From Actinospineispora eucalypti (GTDB lineage: Bacteria > Actinomycetota > Actinomycetes > Mycobacteriales > Pseudonocardiaceae), in assembly GCA_014208095.1 (NCBI GenBank), contig JACHMT010000002.1, forward strand, positions 1,612,001 through 1,676,000: 64,000 nt of DNA, written 5' to 3'. This document shows positions 16,611 to 24,967 of the stretch, piece by piece (position 1 is the first letter of the stretch; each line of letters starts with the position of its first letter). The translations under genes and the position numbers were made by a program. The notes under the pieces are model-generated. The model did not search any database. It had not been told where the DNA came from and worked only from the letters and a program-made list of their open reading frames with translations.

Positions 16611-17450
16611 TCAAGGACGGCCGCCGGTCGCGTGCCGCACCATCGCCCGAGTCGCATCCGCGCAGGCGGTCGCCGCCTCCAGGGGTGGCATCGCCACGAG
16701 GCGGTCGTTGAAGATCTCCGGGCCGATCGGCGGCAGCGGCCCCTTGGCGGCGATCCGGCGCAGGAAGTCCTCGACCGGCAGCTCCCCCTCGCCCGGAAGT
16801 TCCCGATGGTGCAGCGAGTCGTAGAACCTGTCCCGCACCGGCTCCGTCGCCCCGTCCACGAGTTGGATCTGGAAGATGCGTTCGTGCGGCACGGCGTCCA
16901 CGTCGGCCGGCACGCCGCCGGCTCTGCTGATGTTGTAGGTGTCCAGGACCAGACCCAGGGTCGGCCGGCCCACGGCGGCGAGCAGCTCGACGGCCAGCGC
17001 CACCGTGCTGACGTGTGAGCCGTTGCTGATCTCCAGGTGCGGCCGGATCCCCAGCGCCGCCGCGCGGTCGGTGAAGGACCCGAGTGCGTCCACGACCCTG
17101 GCCAACGGCGCGGGCTCGCCCCAGAACGGTGCCCCCAGCGAAACGAACTCGGCCCCCAGTTCGCTCGCGTAGCGCAGCAGGTCGGACTCGCTCGCCCGCA
17201 GCAGCTCGGCGGCGGCGCCCGCGACAGCCTCCGGGTCGTGGCCCGGATACCAGCCGAGATACACGTCCACGCAGTTGACCCGCGCCTCGCGGGCGGTCAG
17301 CTCGCGGTGCACCGCCGCCAACGAGCCCCAGTGCGCCTCGGCCTCGGCCACGTCGGTCACGAACGCGGTCATGGCGTCGAAGCCGGCCGGACGCAGACAC
17401 TCCGCCCGGGTGAGCAGGTCGTGGTTGTGCAGACAGGCGCCCCACATCAC
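16611..17450 (-). CDS. Sugar phosphate isomerase/epimerase-like TIM-barrel protein
   Basis: AP-endonuclease-2/xylose-isomerase-like barrel of about 279 residues. Candidate metal ligands lie in EFVSLGAPFWGEP, RPHLEISNGSH and LGLVLDTYNISRAGG. The reaction is unknown; family members include inosose isomerases and dehydratases. GTG 17450 follows GAGGG by eight bases; the frame extends to GTG 17474, and ATG 17447 is also possible. It lies 10-35 bp after the SDR at 17484 and downstream of a P450, so it belongs to that transcript rather than to sugar metabolism. Confidence 0.8.
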   Translation of the reverse strand: MMWGACLHNHDLLTRAECLRPAGFDAMTAFVTDVAEAEAHWGSLAAVHRELTAREARVNCVDVYLGWYPGHDPEAVAGAAAELLRASESDLLRYASELGAEFVSLGAPFWGEPAPLARVVDALGSFTDRAAALGIRPHLEISNGSHVSTVALAVELLAAVGRPTLGLVLDTYNISRAGGVPADVDAVPHERIFQIQLVDGATEPVRDRFYDSLHHRELPGEGELPVEDFLRRIAAKGPLPPIGPEIFNDRLVAMPPLEAATACADATRAMVRHATGGRP

Positions 17451-17483
17451 GAGCGCGCCCTCAGATGTGCCCACCGGTCGGCG

Positions 17484-18233
17484 CTACTTCTGCAGGTAGG
17501 CCATGTCGGCCTCCAGGACCGTGCCCGAGACGTAGGAGGCCTGGTCGGAGAGCAACCAGGCAATGGCTTCCGCCTGCTCGGATGGCTCGGACATCCGGCC
17601 ACAGGGCATCAGCGCGGCGTAGGCGCGCTGCGTTTCCTCGGGATACGCCTTGAGGAGGCTCGTGGCCGTGGTCCCGGGAGCCAACGCGTTGACCCGAATG
17701 TTGTCCCGGATGTAGTCGATCGCCGCGTTGCGCGTCAGGCCGACCACACCGTGCTTGCTCGCCACGTATGCGGTCAGGCCCGGGGGACCGGCCTTCAACC
17801 CGGCACCGGAAGCCACGTTGACGATGGACCCGCCGCCGTTGGCGAGGAAGTGCCTGGCCTCCGCCCGCAGGCACAGCCAGCAGCCGCGCAGGTTGACGTT
17901 CATGACCCGGTCCCACACCTGCGCGGTCATCTCGTGCGTGCGCTGCTCGGGTTGCGAGATCCCGGCGTTGTTCACGGCCAGATGCAGTCCGCCGAACTCG
18001 GCCACCGTGAAATCCACCATGGCCTCGACCTGGGCCTCGTCGGCCACGTCCACCCCGATGAACGCGGCCCGGCCGCCGTCGCCGCGGATCGCGGTGGCGA
18101 CCTTCTCCGCCAGTGCCTCGTCCAGGTCCGCGATCACCACGGCGGCACCCCTTGCCGCGAGCAGCGTCGCCGTGGCCTCGCCGATCCCGGTGGCGGCCCC
18201 GGTGACCAGGGCAACCTTTCCGTCGAAGTTCAT
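17484..18233 (-). CDS. SDR oxidoreductase
   Basis: Classical SDR of 249 residues: VALVTGAATGIGEATA, IADLDE (Asp favouring NAD), NNAGIS, a Ser near 140, YVASKHGVVGLTRN and LLSDQASYVSGTVLEADMAY. Likely oxidises a secondary alcohol made by the adjacent P450 (18269-19444), 35 bp upstream in the same direction. The frame is open to 18311, but ATG 18233 matches the family start. Confidence 0.88.
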   Translation of the reverse strand: MNFDGKVALVTGAATGIGEATATLLAARGAAVVIADLDEALAEKVATAIRGDGGRAAFIGVDVADEAQVEAMVDFTVAEFGGLHLAVNNAGISQPEQRTHEMTAQVWDRVMNVNLRGCWLCLRAEARHFLANGGGSIVNVASGAGLKAGPPGLTAYVASKHGVVGLTRNAAIDYIRDNIRVNALAPGTTATSLLKAYPEETQRAYAALMPCGRMSEPSEQAEAIAWLLSDQASYVSGTVLEADMAYLQK

Positions 18234-18268
18234 GCTCAACGGTCCTCTCAATGCACGATGGGATCGAC

Positions 18269-19444
18269 TCAACGCAGCTCGAAGGTCAGTGGTAGCGCTT
18301 CCGGCCGGCACACCACACCGGTTGTGTAAGGCACATCGAGCTCAGGGTCCCGCAGCCGGAACCCGGTGGCCCGCCGGGTCAACTCCTCCAGCCCGATGCC
18401 GATGAGGAACTCGGCGAACGGCGCCCCCAGGCAACGGTGCACCCCGAAGCTGAACGCCATGTGCTGGCCGCTGTTCGGCCGGGCGAAGTCGAGCGTGTCC
18501 GCCTGGGGGAACTGAGCCTCGTCACGATCAACCGAGGCGTAGTGCACGAGCACGGTGTCCCCCGCCCGCAGGGCCACGCCGCCGATCTCGGTGTCCCGGG
18601 TGACAGTCCTGATCAGCCCGGTCACCGGGCTGACGAAACGCAGGAACTCGGCGAGGTGCCCGGACGCCCAGTCCGGGCCCTGGATCCGCGTCTCCAGCTC
18701 GGGGTGCCGTACGACCTGGTGCATGATCAGCGCCATGGTGGCGTAGTTGGTCTCGAAGCCGGCCGCCACCGCCGAGAAGATCATCCCTACCTTCTCGTCC
18801 TCGGTGAGCGGCCGCCCGTCCACCGAGCCGAGCTCCACCGCGCCGATCATGTCGTTGATCTCCACGCCGGAGCTCCTACGCCTGGCGAGCAGCTGCCGCA
18901 CCAGCCCCATCAGCTGGGCGTAGGCGTCCTGCGTGCTCTCCTGCACGATGCGGTCGGCGCCCGCCACGAACAGGTCGATGTCCTCGGCGCCGCTGGACCG
19001 CAGGAAGACCGCAAAGAGCGCGGCGTAGGCCAGCTTGGCCGCGTAGTCCTTGACGAACTCGACCTCGCCGGTGGATAGCCACGGCTCCATGAGCTGTTGG
19101 GCCAGCTTGCGCAGCTCGGGCTCATGGGCCCGGATGGCCTGCTGGGTGAAGTAGGGGCGCAGGATGTCCCGATACTGCTTGTGCAACGGCGGGTCGGCGG
19201 CGGCCGGCAGCGGGCGCGGCTCGCCGACCCCGTGGACGGTGACGCCGTTGCGGTTGGAGAAAGCGGCAGTGTCGAAGAGGATCCTCTTGGCGTCGGCGTA
19301 GCGCGACACCACCCAGTACCCCGGCTCGGCAGTGGTGTGGAAGACCGGGCACTCCCGCCGTGCATGAGCGAGCACCTCGTGCATCACCTGCACGTGAGCC
19401 GGGTCGTACTGGTCGAAGGAGCTCAGCAGTTCACTCGGTTCCAC
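18269..19444 (-). CDS. Cytochrome P450
   Basis: A 391-residue soluble bacterial P450. I-helix AAGFETNYATM (acid/Thr pair for O2 activation), K-helix EFLRF (ExxR), heme loop FSFGVHRCLGAPFAE with the Cys ligand. Clearly paralogous to the P450 at 29695-30870 (shared openings SFDQYDP/SFDHYSP and EPGYWVVSRYADA/EPGYWIVTRYADA). Electrons probably come from one of the 3Fe-4S ferredoxins (26907, 37532). GTG start with AGGAAGG upstream. Leads an apparent transcript P450-SDR-isomerase. Confidence 0.93.
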   Translation of the reverse strand: MEPSELLSSFDQYDPAHVQVMHEVLAHARRECPVFHTTAEPGYWVVSRYADAKRILFDTAAFSNRNGVTVHGVGEPRPLPAAADPPLHKQYRDILRPYFTQQAIRAHEPELRKLAQQLMEPWLSTGEVEFVKDYAAKLAYAALFAVFLRSSGAEDIDLFVAGADRIVQESTQDAYAQLMGLVRQLLARRRSSGVEINDMIGAVELGSVDGRPLTEDEKVGMIFSAVAAGFETNYATMALIMHQVVRHPELETRIQGPDWASGHLAEFLRFVSPVTGLIRTVTRDTEIGGVALRAGDTVLVHYASVDRDEAQFPQADTLDFARPNSGQHMAFSFGVHRCLGAPFAEFLIGIGLEELTRRATGFRLRDPELDVPYTTGVVCRPEALPLTFELR

Positions 19445-19504
19445 GGATTCGGCCTTCCTCGGCGCGCTCGGGTCGGCGGTACACGGATCGCTCCCCCGGG
19501 GAGG

Positions 19505-20408
19505 TCAGGGATCCCACCGGATCGGGAGCTTGCTGAACCCGCTGACCAGCAGAGCCTGGGTGCGCGTCGGTTCCTCGTCCGGGTCCAGCCGCAGTCCGGG
19601 CAGCCCGGCCAACAGCGCGGAGATCCCGATTCGCAGCTCCGCTCTGGCCAGGGCCGCACCGATGCAGGTGTGAATGCCGACCCCGAAGGACAGGTGCCGG
19701 CGCAGCTCGCTCCGTTCGCGTTCGATGTCGAACTCGTCCGGCCGCTCGAACTGCTCGGCATCCCGACCGGCCGACGCGAGCATCAGCCGAACCTTGGCCC
19801 CCTTCGGGACCGGCACGCCGCCGATCTCGGTGTCGTGCCGCGCGGTCCGACAGATGCCCTCCAGAGGAGAGGCGAACCGCAGGGTCTCCTCCACCGCGCA
19901 GTCGATCAGGCCGCTCCTCGCCGACGCCGATCATTCGGGCGACCACTCGGATCGTCATCGGAGCCGCGAAGTCGGCGACCAGGTCGGCGTGGCCCCTCGG
20001 GCGGATCCGGTCGACCAACTCGTCCCCGAGCTTCTGGATGTCGGGTTCGTAGCGCTGCACCATGCGCGGGGTGAAGGCCTTGTTGGCGATGCTTCGCTGG
20101 CGGCGGTGGGCCGGCTCGTCCGCGATCAGCAGCATTCCGTCGTCGCTGATCTGGCGCATCCGCTCCGGCCCAGGGCCTTCCTTGTTCGAGAAGGTGCCCG
20201 GCGACTGCATCACGTGGGCGATGTCCGCGTAGCGGAACACCGACCAGAACTCCTCGGTCGCCTCGGCGACCCACGGATTTCCGCTGATCTTGCGTGCGCG
20301 CGCCTCGTCGAGCACGTGGTGGTGCACCGGACACGAGCGCCGCAGTTCGTCGAAGTACCGGTGCGGGTCCGGCTTGACCTCACCGTCGTACGGGTTGTAC
20401 TCGATCAT
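19505..20408 (-). pseudogene. Cytochrome P450 with internal deletion and frameshift
   Basis: N-terminal part (YNPYDGEVKPDPHRYFDEL to TIRVVARMIGVGEE) and C-terminal part (CAVEETLRFASPLEG, ExxR; LSFGVGIHTCIGAALARAEL, heme loop) are in different frames and meet near 19915. About 100 residues covering the F to I helices, including the oxygen-activating AGxxT, are absent. The total span encodes about 300 residues against about 400 normally. It cannot make a working monooxygenase. ATG 20408 has GGAGG and shares a divergent promoter with the second GntR gene. Confidence 0.85.
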
Positions 20409-20455
20409 CAACACCTCCATGCGGAAGATGCCCCGACCGCGGAGCCTATGGCATA

Positions 20456-20466
20456 ATGTCCTACAG
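20456..20466 (+). promoter_or_regulatory. Candidate GntR operator (ATGTCCTACAG)
   Basis: Lies between divergent starts 20408 (P450 relic) and 20502 (GntR). Fits the pattern NTGTNNNACAN, a FadR/GntR-type half-site arrangement, and supports autoregulation. Confidence 0.45.
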
Positions 20467-20501
20467 TTACAGTCCTGGCCGGAATTGATCGGGGGACCAC
20501 G

Positions 20502-21332
20502 ATGTCGACAGCGGGGACGGGCGAGGCCCGTTCTTCACCGCGAGTGATAGGTGAGAAGGTCCTTCGCCCGCGCGCCCAGGTCGAGGAGAAGGTCCGCTCG
20601 ATGATCTTCTCCGGCGAGCTGCGGGGCGGCGAGAAGCTACCGCCGGAAGGCGAGTTGGCCCGCCAGTTCGGCGTCAGTCGCACGACGGTGCGCGAGGCGC
20701 TGAGGTCCCTGGCCACGGAGGGTCTGATCTCGAAGACGCCCGGCATCAAGGGCGGGAGCTTCGTCCAGCAGGTCGACTACCAGTCCCTCGGAACTCTCTT
20801 GCGGGACTCTCTTCACCACCGTCTGCAACTCGGCTGCCTGCGACCCGACGAGCTGGCGATGGTCCGCCAGTACCTGGAGGTGCCGGCGGCCCGGCTGGCC
20901 GCCGAGCATCGCTCCGCGACCGATCTCTCCACGCTTCGCCAGATCGTGGCACGTCAGAAGACGATCTCGGTGGACGACCCCGAGGTGCCGGACCTCGACT
21001 CCCGGTTCCACCGGACCATCGCGGCCGCCTCCGGCAACCGCGTGCTGGCGGCGTTCGTTCATGCCCTGCACAGCGAGACCGAGCCCCTGCACTATCTGGA
21101 CCTGTCCCCCGATGTCGGACGAGAGACGGTTCGGCAGCACCAGAAGATCGTGAAGACGATCGCCGCCGAGGACGCTGACGCGGCCGAGGCGGCGGTCGTG
21201 GAGCATCTGAGCTATCTACGGGCGCATTTGCTCCCGACCGACGCGAACGACGGCCGCGCTCAGGTACCGCTGCCGCTGGCTGACCTCCCGACCGGCGACA
21301 GGAGGCTTGGTGGCCACAGTTCAACTGCGTAG
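20502..21332 (+). CDS. GntR-family regulator, FadR/FCD subfamily (paralogue 2)
   Basis: Same architecture as 6302-7114: wHTH (RAQVEEKVRSMIFSGEL, ARQFGVSRTTVREALRSL) and FCD domain (MVRQYLEVPAARLAAEHRSA, LDSRFHRTIAAASGNRV, DLSPDVGRETVRQHQKI). The recognition helix SRTTVREALRSL is identical in both, so they should read the same operator while possibly sensing different ligands. The start ATG follows GGGGGA. The 3' end overlaps the NIPSNAP gene, so regulator, NIPSNAP, propeller and PhyH form one operon. Confidence 0.93.
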   Translation: MSTAGTGEARSSPRVIGEKVLRPRAQVEEKVRSMIFSGELRGGEKLPPEGELARQFGVSRTTVREALRSLATEGLISKTPGIKGGSFVQQVDYQSLGTLLRDSLHHRLQLGCLRPDELAMVRQYLEVPAARLAAEHRSATDLSTLRQIVARQKTISVDDPEVPDLDSRFHRTIAAASGNRVLAAFVHALHSETEPLHYLDLSPDVGRETVRQHQKIVKTIAAEDADAAEAAVVEHLSYLRAHLLPTDANDGRAQVPLPLADLPTGDRRLGGHSSTA

Positions 21333-21612
21333 ATATCGCATCGCGGACGGACAGCTCGATGCGTTCATGTCCTGGTTCCCCAGGGCCGTCCGCACACGTG
21401 AACCCTACGGATTCTTCGTCGAGTTCGCCTACGTCGACCGGGTTGCCGGCGAGTTCATCTGGGCGGTCGGCCACCCGGGCGACTCCGACGCCTTCGACGA
21501 CGCCGAAGCGAGGTGGCGAGTCGACCCGGAACGCACGACGGTGTTCGGCGAGCAGCCCGACTGCGTCCTCCACCACCGGATAGCCAAGGTCGAGCCGGTG
21601 CGACCCTCCTGA
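21310..21612 (+). CDS. NIPSNAP-family small protein
   Basis: About 100 residues with the alpha/beta ferredoxin-like NIPSNAP pattern: TVQLRRYRIADGQLDAFMSWF, YGFFVEFAYVDRVAGEFIWAV and PDCVLHHRI. GTG 21310 follows AGGAGG by four bases and overlaps the end of the GntR gene by 23 bp. Such proteins often accompany degradation genes, and some are monooxygenase- or isomerase-like dimers, but no reaction can be assigned here. Confidence 0.75.
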   Translation: MATVQLRRYRIADGQLDAFMSWFPRAVRTREPYGFFVEFAYVDRVAGEFIWAVGHPGDSDAFDDAEARWRVDPERTTVFGEQPDCVLHHRIAKVEPVRPS

Positions 21613-21628
21613 CCGATTGGAGCGCGTG

Positions 21629-22672
21629 ATGTCGGGCAGCTACACAGTGTGTCTGGGAACCCAGAACGAGGGCGTGTGGGTCAGCCACGACGGCGGCTCC
21701 GAGTGGCTCCGCAGCCGGTTGGACCTTCCGCCGTACGCCAGGGCCGGCGAGGTCGACGTACGGGCGGTGGCGGTGTCGCCGCACAACCCGCGCCAGGTCT
21801 GGGCGGGCTCCACCGGTGAGCCGGGACGGGCCGTCCTGCTTCGCAGTGACGACTGCGGCAGGTCGTTCGAGAACGTTCCGGCCCCGCTCGACGGCAGCGA
21901 GATCTGGTCGATCGCGCTCAGCCCGCACGACGCGTCGGTCATCCTGGTCGGGCTACGACCGGCCGGAGTCCTGAGGTCCACCGACGGCGGCCAGAGCTGG
22001 AAGGAGCTCGCGCTCGGTGCGGCACAGCTCTGCAACGCCGGCTCCTCCCGCACCACCGACGTCGCCATCGACCCCGACCACGCGGACGAGATCTGGGCGA
22101 GCGTCGAGATCGACGGCGTGTTCCACAGCGACGACGGCGGGGACAACTGGGCGCGCATCGTGCTCAACAACGGCCAGTCCCTGCTGGGCCCCACCGAGGT
22201 GTGGCGCGACGACCGGCACGAGGACATCCACGGCGTGGAGGTCGGCGGAGGCGCGGTGTGCGCCTCGACCCCCATCGGGTTCTTCCGCAGCACCGACCAG
22301 GGCCGGACCTGGTCACCGTCACGCTTCCCGGAGCCCGTCCCCGGGGCCGGGCAGATCTGGTACACCCGAGGCCTGCTCACCAAGACCGACGATCCTGACA
22401 CGATCTTGGCGGGCGTCGGCGACTACATCCCTGGAGCCCGCGGCGTCATCCAGCGCAGCACGGACGGCGGCCGGAGCTGGGCGCCGGTCAGCCAGGTCAC
22501 GAACTCGGTCGTCTACGCGATCGCGGGTCACCGTGACATCCCCGAGACGATGGCTGCCTGCAGCATCTTCGGACAGGTCCTGACCAGCACCGACGGTGGC
22601 GCGACGTGGTCGAGGACCGCCCGCGACTTCGGCGAGACCCGAGCGATCGCGATCAGCCCCGCGAGCGGGTGA
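21629..22672 (+). CDS. Seven-bladed Asp-box (BNR) beta-propeller protein
   Basis: A 347-residue protein with seven Asp-box repeats of the form S-x-D-x-G-x-S/T-W: VSHDGGSEW, RSDDCGRSF, RSTDGGQSW, HSDDGGDNW, RSTDQGRTW, RSTDGGRSW and TSTDGGATW. This is the sialidase/YCF48-type propeller, but no catalytic Arg triad or signal peptide is evident, so it is probably cytoplasmic. ATG 21629 is 17 bp after the NIPSNAP gene. Role unknown; a binding scaffold or lactone-type hydrolase in the catabolic route are both possible. Confidence 0.8.
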   Translation: MSGSYTVCLGTQNEGVWVSHDGGSEWLRSRLDLPPYARAGEVDVRAVAVSPHNPRQVWAGSTGEPGRAVLLRSDDCGRSFENVPAPLDGSEIWSIALSPHDASVILVGLRPAGVLRSTDGGQSWKELALGAAQLCNAGSSRTTDVAIDPDHADEIWASVEIDGVFHSDDGGDNWARIVLNNGQSLLGPTEVWRDDRHEDIHGVEVGGGAVCASTPIGFFRSTDQGRTWSPSRFPEPVPGAGQIWYTRGLLTKTDDPDTILAGVGDYIPGARGVIQRSTDGGRSWAPVSQVTNSVVYAIAGHRDIPETMAACSIFGQVLTSTDGGATWSRTARDFGETRAIAISPASG

Positions 22673-22729
22673 GCCTCGAGAGGTCGTGTCCGCCGCGCGC
22701 ACGGACCCACCCAGCAAAGGAGATCACTG

Positions 22730-23602
22730 GTGAGACCGACACTCCAATCGACCCCACTGGTCCGGGAGATCACTGACCCGGAGGTCGAGGCCTACCGTCG
22801 GGACGGGTGGGCCTGCCTGCGCGGGCTGATCTCCCCGGAGCTCGCCGGCCAGCTGCTCGAACAGGCCAAGCAGGTCATGGGGCCTGAGGGCAAGGACCAT
22901 ACGTTGCGCCCGGGCATCGATCCCCAGCTGGAGTGGTCGACCCAGTACCACTACCCCGCCTTCGAAGGAATGCCGTTGTTCGGCGAGCTGGGGCGGTCGG
23001 AGGAGATCGGCAGGGCAGCACAGCGCCTCATAGGCCGGCGCGTCGGCGTCCGCTACTACCGGGACCTCATCGCCTGTCGCCAGCCCGCGGCCAGCGGCGG
23101 CGCCGGTTCACGGCCGACCCCGCCGCACCAGGACTACCCCTCCCGCATCTTCGACCGCATGGGCTACGTCAACTTTTGGATCGCGCTCAACGAGGTGCCC
23201 CCGGAACGCGGGAGCATGCAGTTCCTGACCGGCTCGCACCAGGAGGGGCCGCTCGGTTGGGACAGCAAGGACCGGCCGGCGGCCGAGCAACTCCAGCTCC
23301 TGGACGTCTATCCCGAGCTGCTCGAGCGGCACGAATGGTCCGAGCCGCTGCACCTACGGCCGGGTGACGCGACATGCCACAGCATGCTCACCGTGCATCG
23401 CGCCGGCGCGAACACGACGGGCGAACAACGCTGGTCCTACATCACGATGTATCTGCCGGAGGACGTCCGCTACGTCGGCAATCACGACGTCGCCAACCTC
23501 ATCGTCGGCAACCCGTTCCACGTGACCGGCGACCGGAAGGGGATCGAGCCCGGGTCGACGTTCGATCACCCCCATTTCCCGCTGGTCGTTCCGGGCTTCT
23601 GA
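22730..23602 (+). CDS. Phytanoyl-CoA dioxygenase (PhyH) family protein
   Basis: Fe(II)/2-oxoglutarate-dependent oxygenase fold, 290 residues. The iron triad is visible as PPHQDYPS (H-x-D) and LTVHRAGANTTGEQRW (distal His plus the Arg for 2-oxoglutarate). Hydroxylates an unactivated carbon, in this setting perhaps alpha to an acyl group. GTG start has AAAGGAG upstream. Last gene of the GntR-NIPSNAP-propeller operon; a convergent E1-beta gene follows. Confidence 0.87.
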   Translation: MRPTLQSTPLVREITDPEVEAYRRDGWACLRGLISPELAGQLLEQAKQVMGPEGKDHTLRPGIDPQLEWSTQYHYPAFEGMPLFGELGRSEEIGRAAQRLIGRRVGVRYYRDLIACRQPAASGGAGSRPTPPHQDYPSRIFDRMGYVNFWIALNEVPPERGSMQFLTGSHQEGPLGWDSKDRPAAEQLQLLDVYPELLERHEWSEPLHLRPGDATCHSMLTVHRAGANTTGEQRWSYITMYLPEDVRYVGNHDVANLIVGNPFHVTGDRKGIEPGSTFDHPHFPLVVPGF

Positions 23603-23991
23603 GCAACCAGGCGGCTCGGTGGCGGTGCCGAACCAGGCCACCGGGTATCCGCCTCGCCCCATCAGTGGCGACGGTCCACCAGTGACGAAATTGTCTGATA
23701 TTTGAGGAGCGAGGATCGGCGGCCGGATGAGCCGAGGCCCCCGGGCACCGCCGCACCGGTGAAGACGACACTGCCGGCGGTTCGGTAAGACCGGCCAAGA
23801 TCGCGGCCCGATCGGTGCCCGCCCGCGCGGCGCGTCCGCTCGGGTCGACCACGTCCGATCGGGCATCGGGCCGGTACGCGACACGACCTCGACGAACCCG
23901 GGAAGCGTCTCGGAAACCTCCGAAGGGCATTTCAGGTAATGGCGATACCGCGGTTCACGGCCCGAGCGGAGCGAGCCGCCAGACAAGGTCG
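23603..23991. other. Convergent intergenic region
   Basis: 389 bp between the 3' ends of PhyH and E1-beta. No gene recognised. It holds an AT-rich patch with one copy of the island motif (23691-23701), unexpected in a region with no adjacent start codon; possibly the leftover promoter of a lost gene. Confidence 0.5.
23691..23701 (+). promoter_or_regulatory. Orphan copy of island motif (TTGTCTGATAT)
   Basis: Close match to TTGTTGGATAT (41891) and TTGTTGGACAT (36724), including the following TTTGA. No gene start lies next to it. Confidence 0.35.
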
Positions 23992-24966
23992 TTAATACTT
24001 CAACGACTGCTCGACCCGATCCAAAATGCGCTCGACGTCGGGCAGCCAGAATTTCTCGAGCTTCGGCGGCGGATAAGGCGTATCGTATCCCGTCGCGCGC
24101 AATACGGGCGCCTCCAGATGATAAAACGCTGCCTCGGTCACTCGGGCAGCGATTTCCGCGCCCAGACCAACGCTCCGTGACGCCTCGTGCGCAACAATTC
24201 CGCGGCCGGTTTTCCTGATGCTGTCCACAATCGTTTCCTCGTCCAACGGACTGAGCGAACGCAGGTCGATCACCTCGACACTCCAGCCGTGCTCGGCCGC
24301 GGCCTCGGCGGCATCGATCGCGGTGCGGACCATGGGTCCGTAGCAGATGAGCGTCACGTCGTCGCCGGTTCTGCGCACCACGGCCTTGTCCATCGGCGCC
24401 GTGGTGAGGGGCAGCTCGATGTCCTCCTTGAGGTAGTAGCGCCGCTTGGGCTCCAGGAAGATCACCGGGTCGTCGCAGCGGATGGCCTGGCGCAGCAGCG
24501 AGTATGCGTCCGACGGTGTTCCCGGTGTGACCACCCTGAGTCCCGGAGTGTGCGCCCAGTAGGCCTCAGGGCTCTCCCCGTGCTGCTCGATCGCGCCGAT
24601 GCCGCCGCCGTACGGGATCCGGACGGTGACCGGGAGCCGGATCCGGCCCCGAGTACGGTTGCGGTACTTGGCCAGGTGGGTGACCACCTGCTCGAACGCC
24701 GGATGTGCGAAACCGTCGAACTGGATCTCCGGCACCGGTCGGTAGCCGTAGAGCGCGAAGCCGATGGACGATCCGACGATCCCGGACTCGGCGAGCGGGG
24801 TGTCGAAGCACCGGTCGGTGCCGAACCGTGCCTGCAGCGCATCGGTGACCCGGAACACCCCGCCGAGGGCACCGACGTCCTCGCCGAACACCAGCACGGA
24901 GTCGTCGTCGAGCATCTCGTCGGCCAACGCCCGGTTCAGCGCCCCCACCATGGTCACCGCTGCCAT
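23992..24966 (-). CDS. 2-oxoacid dehydrogenase E1 component, beta subunit (branched-chain type)
   Basis: A 324-residue transketolase-like subunit: VLVFGEDVGALGGVFRVTD, DTPLAESGIVGSSIGFALYG, EIQFDGFAHPAFEQVV, IPYGGGIGAIEQHGES. With the alpha subunit it decarboxylates a 2-oxoacid using thiamine diphosphate and acylates the E2 lipoyl group. ATG 24966 is used instead of the upstream in-frame start (24993) because it follows the E1-alpha stop directly and has a GGGGAGG upstream. Confidence 0.93.
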   Translation of the reverse strand: MAAVTMVGALNRALADEMLDDDSVLVFGEDVGALGGVFRVTDALQARFGTDRCFDTPLAESGIVGSSIGFALYGYRPVPEIQFDGFAHPAFEQVVTHLAKYRNRTRGRIRLPVTVRIPYGGGIGAIEQHGESPEAYWAHTPGLRVVTPGTPSDAYSLLRQAIRCDDPVIFLEPKRRYYLKEDIELPLTTAPMDKAVVRRTGDDVTLICYGPMVRTAIDAAEAAAEHGWSVEVIDLRSLSPLDEETIVDSIRKTGRGIVAHEASRSVGLGAEIAARVTEAAFYHLEAPVLRATGYDTPYPPPKLEKFWLPDVERILDRVEQSLKY

Positions 24967-24967
24967 C

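Noticed and set aside
21629..22672. Sialidase call for the Asp-box protein
   Set aside because: Asp boxes alone do not define sialidase; the Arg triad and a secretion signal were not seen.
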